Below, piece after piece: positions 4,685 to 6,796 of a stretch of 6,796 nt of DNA. The position numbers and the translations under genes are program-made. Position 1 is the first letter of the stretch. Every line of letters begins with the position of its first letter. The notes below the pieces were generated by a model. That model saw only the letters and a list, made by a program, of their open reading frames with translations. It was not told where the DNA came from and made no database searches. Source of the DNA: Belnapia sp. (lineage in GTDB: Bacteria; Pseudomonadota; Alphaproteobacteria; Acetobacterales; Acetobacteraceae); the NCBI GenBank assembly GCA_028291445.1, contig JAQGIA010000020.1, forward strand, positions 1 through 6,796, in the 5' to 3' direction.

Positions 4685-5935
4685 ATGCACGACCCCGCCG
4701 CGCGGCAGATCGCCTTCGTCAACATCGCCCATGTCTTCACCCATTACAGCCTGCTGGTGCTGGCGACCGCCGTGCTCGGCATGGTCACGCAGGCGCCGGA
4801 AGCCTTCGGGCGCGAGTATGGGCCGATCCTGGCGCTCGGCACCGGGATGTTCGTGCTTTATGGCCTCGGCTCGCTGCCGATGGGCTGGCTGGCGGCACGA
4901 TTCGGCCGCCGCGCTATGATGGCCGGTTTCTTCCTCGGCACCGGCGGGGCGATGATGGTCGCCGGCCTGGCGGAAACGCCGCTGGCCCTCGGCCTGGCGC
5001 TGGCGCTGATGGGGTGCTTCGCCGCGATCTACCATCCGGTCGGCACCGCCATGCTGGTGGAGGCCGCCTCCGCCTCGCCGGACGGCAAGGTCGGGCGGGC
5101 GGTCGGGATCAACGGCGCCTTCGGCAACATGGGCGTGGCGCTGGCCCCGGTGGTGACGGCGCTGGTCGCGGCGCGGCTCGGCTGGCATTGGGCCTTCGTG
5201 CTGCCGGGCGCCCTCTGCGTCCTGGCCGGGCTGTTCTGGCTGCGCGAGCCGACCTTCGATGCCGCCAAGGCCGCGGCCGGGGCGAAGCCCTTCCCGACCA
5301 TCCCGCCCGCCGTGGTGCGCCGGGCGGTGGCGGTGCTGCTGACCATCGCCGCCGTGTCCGGCCTGGTCTTCAACGCCTTCACCCTGCTGATCCCGAAGCT
5401 GATGCAGGAACGGCTGACCGCCTCGCCGGACCTGCTGCCGGTGGTGGGCATGCTGGCCTTCCTCGCCACCCTCTGCGGCGGGCTGACGCAGTTCACCGTC
5501 GGCCGGATGATCGACCGGCATACGCTGAAGTCGGTGTTCCTGCCGCTGGCGCTGGTGCAGGTGCCCTGCCTGCTGGCGCTGTCCGTGGTGCAGGGCTGGC
5601 TGGTGCTGCCGCTGGCGGCGCTGATGGCGGCTTCCATCTTCGGCCAGGTGACGGTGAACGAAACCATGACGGCGCGCTACGTGGCGCCCGCGCTGCGGGT
5701 GAAGCTCTATTCCATCCGCTTCACCATCGGCTTCCTCGGCGCCGCCGCCGCCTCCCCGCTGGTCGGCTTCCTGCACGAGGCGACCGGCAGCCTGGCGGCG
5801 CCGATGCTGGTGCTGGCCGGCTTCGGCGCGGTGACCTTCGCCTGCGCGCTGCTGTTTCCCAACCGGCGGGAGGAGTTGCGGCCGGAGCTTTGGGCGGCCC
5901 CGGCACGGCCGCTGGCGGCAGCGCCGGCGGAGTAG
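4685..5935 (+). CDS. MFS efflux transporter, fosmidomycin-resistance (Fsr)-like
   Basis: A 416-residue inner-membrane transporter with about 12 hydrophobic segments. The helix 2-3 loop carries motif A as GWLAARFGRRAMMAG (67-81). Within the fourth helix region, AIYHPVGTAML (114-124) is the 'HP-x-G' form seen in the Fsr (fosmidomycin resistance) branch of the superfamily. The second half starts after a hydrophilic central loop near residues 187-210 (REPTFDAAKAAAG and onwards). Start: ATG 4685 with AGGAAA six bases upstream. The gene is divergent from an AraC-type regulator of the NimR kind, which suggests an inducible drug or metabolite exporter. The Fsr label is a family resemblance; the actual substrate cannot be deduced and need not be fosmidomycin. 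All parts look intact. A long open frame on the opposite strand (4634-5986) is Arg/Gly/Gln/His-rich and is a shadow of this gene. Confidence 0.87.
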   Translation: MHDPAARQIAFVNIAHVFTHYSLLVLATAVLGMVTQAPEAFGREYGPILALGTGMFVLYGLGSLPMGWLAARFGRRAMMAGFFLGTGGAMMVAGLAETPLALGLALALMGCFAAIYHPVGTAMLVEAASASPDGKVGRAVGINGAFGNMGVALAPVVTALVAARLGWHWAFVLPGALCVLAGLFWLREPTFDAAKAAAGAKPFPTIPPAVVRRAVAVLLTIAAVSGLVFNAFTLLIPKLMQERLTASPDLLPVVGMLAFLATLCGGLTQFTVGRMIDRHTLKSVFLPLALVQVPCLLALSVVQGWLVLPLAALMAASIFGQVTVNETMTARYVAPALRVKLYSIRFTIGFLGAAAASPLVGFLHEATGSLAAPMLVLAGFGAVTFACALLFPNRREELRPELWAAPARPLAAAPAE

Positions 5936-5982
5936 CGGCCAGACTAAAGAATGCAGGGGCGTTGCCGCTTCGGGCCACCCTA

Positions 5983-6009
5983 CCAAGGGTCGAAGGATCC
6001 TTGGGACCC
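5983..6009. repeat. Imperfect inverted repeat with an AAGGATCCTT palindrome
   Basis: GGGTC (5987-5991) pairs with GACCC (6005-6009), and the ten-base palindrome AAGGATCCTT (5993-6002) lies inside. Alternatively CCAAGG (5983-5988) pairs with CCTTGG (5999-6004). The two pairings compete. It lies about 50 bases after the MFS stop and could be part of its 3' end. Confidence 0.6.
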
Positions 6010-6023
6010 ACGATGTAGAACCA

Positions 6024-6069
6024 TTGGTGGGGAGAGAGTTCGAGGGGCGACGCCCCTCTCAGGCACCAA
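6024..6069. terminator. Nested inverted repeat, possible bidirectional terminator or RNA structure
   Basis: The inner part is GAGGGGCG (6042-6049), one base, CGCCCCTC (6051-6058): a perfect 8-bp inverted repeat, realistically a 7-bp stem with a three-base loop. Outer arms TTGGTG (6024-6029) and CACCAA (6064-6069) also pair, with GAGAG (6032-6036) opposite CTCTC (6056-6060) as an alternative. No T-tract follows on either strand, so a classical intrinsic terminator is not certain. It may be a Rho-independent site of GC-rich type or a structured leader of aroE. Confidence 0.5.
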
Positions 6070-6108
6070 CCCATTGACCGCGTCGTTGGCCCCGGCTTCC
6101 CTGCCGAT

Positions 6109-6796
6109 ATGATCACCCTTTCCGGTCACGCCCGCCTCGCCGGCATCCTCGGCTGGCCGGTCGGCCATTCCCGTTCGCCCCGGCTGCACGGGCTATGGCT
6201 GCGCCGGCACGGCATCGACGGCGCCTATCTGCCCCTGCCGGTGCGGCCGGAGCGCTTCGCCGCCGCGGTGCGGTCGCTGGCCGATCTCGGCTTCCGCGGC
6301 GCCAACGTGACCATCCCGCACAAGGAAGCCGCCTTCGCCGCCTGCGACCGGGTGGACCCGACCGCGCATCGCGCCGGGGCGGTGAATACCCTGGTGTTCC
6401 GCGACGGGCTGATCGAGGGCTCGAATACCGATGGCTGGGGCTTCCTGGCGAATTGCGCGGATCGCGCGCCGGGCTGGCGGCCGGAGGATGGCCCGGCCGT
6501 GATCCTCGGCGCCGGCGGTTCGGCCCGCGCCATCGCCGCGGCGCTGCTGGACGCGGGCTGCCCGGGTATCACCCTGGTCAACCGCACCCCGGCGCGGGCG
6601 GAAGCGCTGGCGCGCCAGCTCGGCGGGCCGATCGCGGTCGCCGACCGGCCACCCCTGGCGGCGGCGGCGCTGCTGGTGAACACCACCTCGCTCGGCATGG
6701 CCGGGCAGCCGCCGCTGGAACTCGACCTCGCCGCGCTGCCGGCCGCGGCGTTGGTCGCCGATATCGTCTATGTCCCGCGCGAGACGCCGCTGCTGG
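6109..6796 (+). CDS. aroE: Shikimate dehydrogenase (NADP-dependent), N-terminal 229 codons
   Basis: AroE reduces 3-dehydroshikimate to shikimate with NADPH in the cytoplasm, a step of aromatic amino acid synthesis. The gene runs off the right edge, so the C-terminus is missing. The substrate-binding motif is GHSRSP (19-24), with Ser21 and Ser23 expected to hold shikimate. NVTIPHK (66-72) contains the catalytic Lys72. GSNTDGWGF (104-112) contains the catalytic Asp108. The nucleotide-binding loop is GAGGSARA (134-141), and NRTPAR (158-163) is the NADP 2'-phosphate motif, indicating NADP rather than NAD preference. VNTTSLGM follows further on. All key residues are intact. The ATG at 6109 is six residues before the first conserved strand (RLAGILGWPVGHS) and fits the family; upstream sequence holds no better start, and the ribosome-binding site is weak. 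The 173-bp gap before it separates it from the MFS gene. Confidence 0.95.
   Translation, partial: MITLSGHARLAGILGWPVGHSRSPRLHGLWLRRHGIDGAYLPLPVRPERFAAAVRSLADLGFRGANVTIPHKEAAFAACDRVDPTAHRAGAVNTLVFRDGLIEGSNTDGWGFLANCADRAPGWRPEDGPAVILGAGGSARAIAAALLDAGCPGITLVNRTPARAEALARQLGGPIAVADRPPLAAAALLVNTTSLGMAGQPPLELDLAALPAAALVADIVYVPRETPLL

Larger units (their letters stand above)
5936..6108. other. Intergenic stretch before aroE, rich in inverted repeats
   Basis: 173 bases without a coding region between the MFS exporter and aroE. It holds two structured blocks, listed separately (5983-6009 and 6024-6069). No clear -35/-10 pair was found for aroE, and its ribosome-binding site is weak. The aroE promoter, if any, should lie here. 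Confidence 0.5.

Noticed and set aside
3693..4919. Plus-strand open frame (408 codons) antisense to the AraC-type gene
   Set aside because: Arg/Gly/His/Gln-rich translation without domains; the minus strand encodes a complete AraC regulator with both helix-turn-helix units.
1577..5935. The two MFS genes as a duplicated pair
   Set aside because: Both carry motif A, but their N-termini, helix sequences and central loops do not resemble each other beyond family level.
4634..5986. Long open frame on the minus strand (450 codons) opposite the Fsr-like MFS gene
   Set aside because: Its product is dominated by Arg, Gly, Gln and His with no domain pattern, and it lies antisense to a clear transporter. 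High G+C removes stop codons from alternate frames, so this is a shadow.

Overview
The window is GC-rich (about 70 % G+C by eye) with tightly packed genes and strongly G/C-ending codons. The protein sequences (the LpdA tail, AroE, and a NimR-like AraC regulator beside an Fsr-like transporter) suggest an alphaproteobacterial chromosome, most likely Acetobacteraceae/Rhodospirillales (Roseomonas-like). That placement is inferred from protein character and base composition, not from a database search. There is no sign of a plasmid, phage, transposon, CRISPR array, rRNA or tRNA.

Layout. (1) 2-139: C-terminal tail of dihydrolipoamide dehydrogenase, cut by the window edge. (2) 158-1467: a solitary D12-class adenine-specific DNA methylase, followed by an 87-codon membrane protein whose start overlaps the methylase stop by one base. 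(3) 1577-2758: a 12-helix-type MFS transporter of unknown substrate. (4) 2764-2809: three head-to-tail copies of a 15/16-bp G-rich unit. (5) 2845-3495: a DUF1796-like protein of unknown function, convergent with (6) a 71-residue two-helix membrane protein on the minus strand (3505-3720). (7) 3777-4595 (minus) and 4685-5935 (plus): an AraC-family regulator divergent from an Fsr-like MFS exporter, with repeated motifs in and next to the space between them. (8) 5936-6108: an intergenic stretch with several inverted repeats. (9) 6109-end: shikimate dehydrogenase aroE, cut by the right edge.

How the genes work together. Core metabolism (lpdA, aroE) flanks a set of mostly accessory genes. The clearest functional unit is the AraC regulator/MFS pair, a classic arrangement in which a local regulator controls an efflux gene. 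The methylase has no restriction enzyme beside it, so it looks like an orphan methylase. The two genes of real unknown function are the DUF1796-like protein and the 71-residue membrane protein. I found no convincing new multi-gene system. The items most worth checking are the orphan methylase with its coupled membrane protein, the DUF1796-like gene with its repeat-bearing leader, the repeated motif at the AraC start, and the inverted repeats before aroE.
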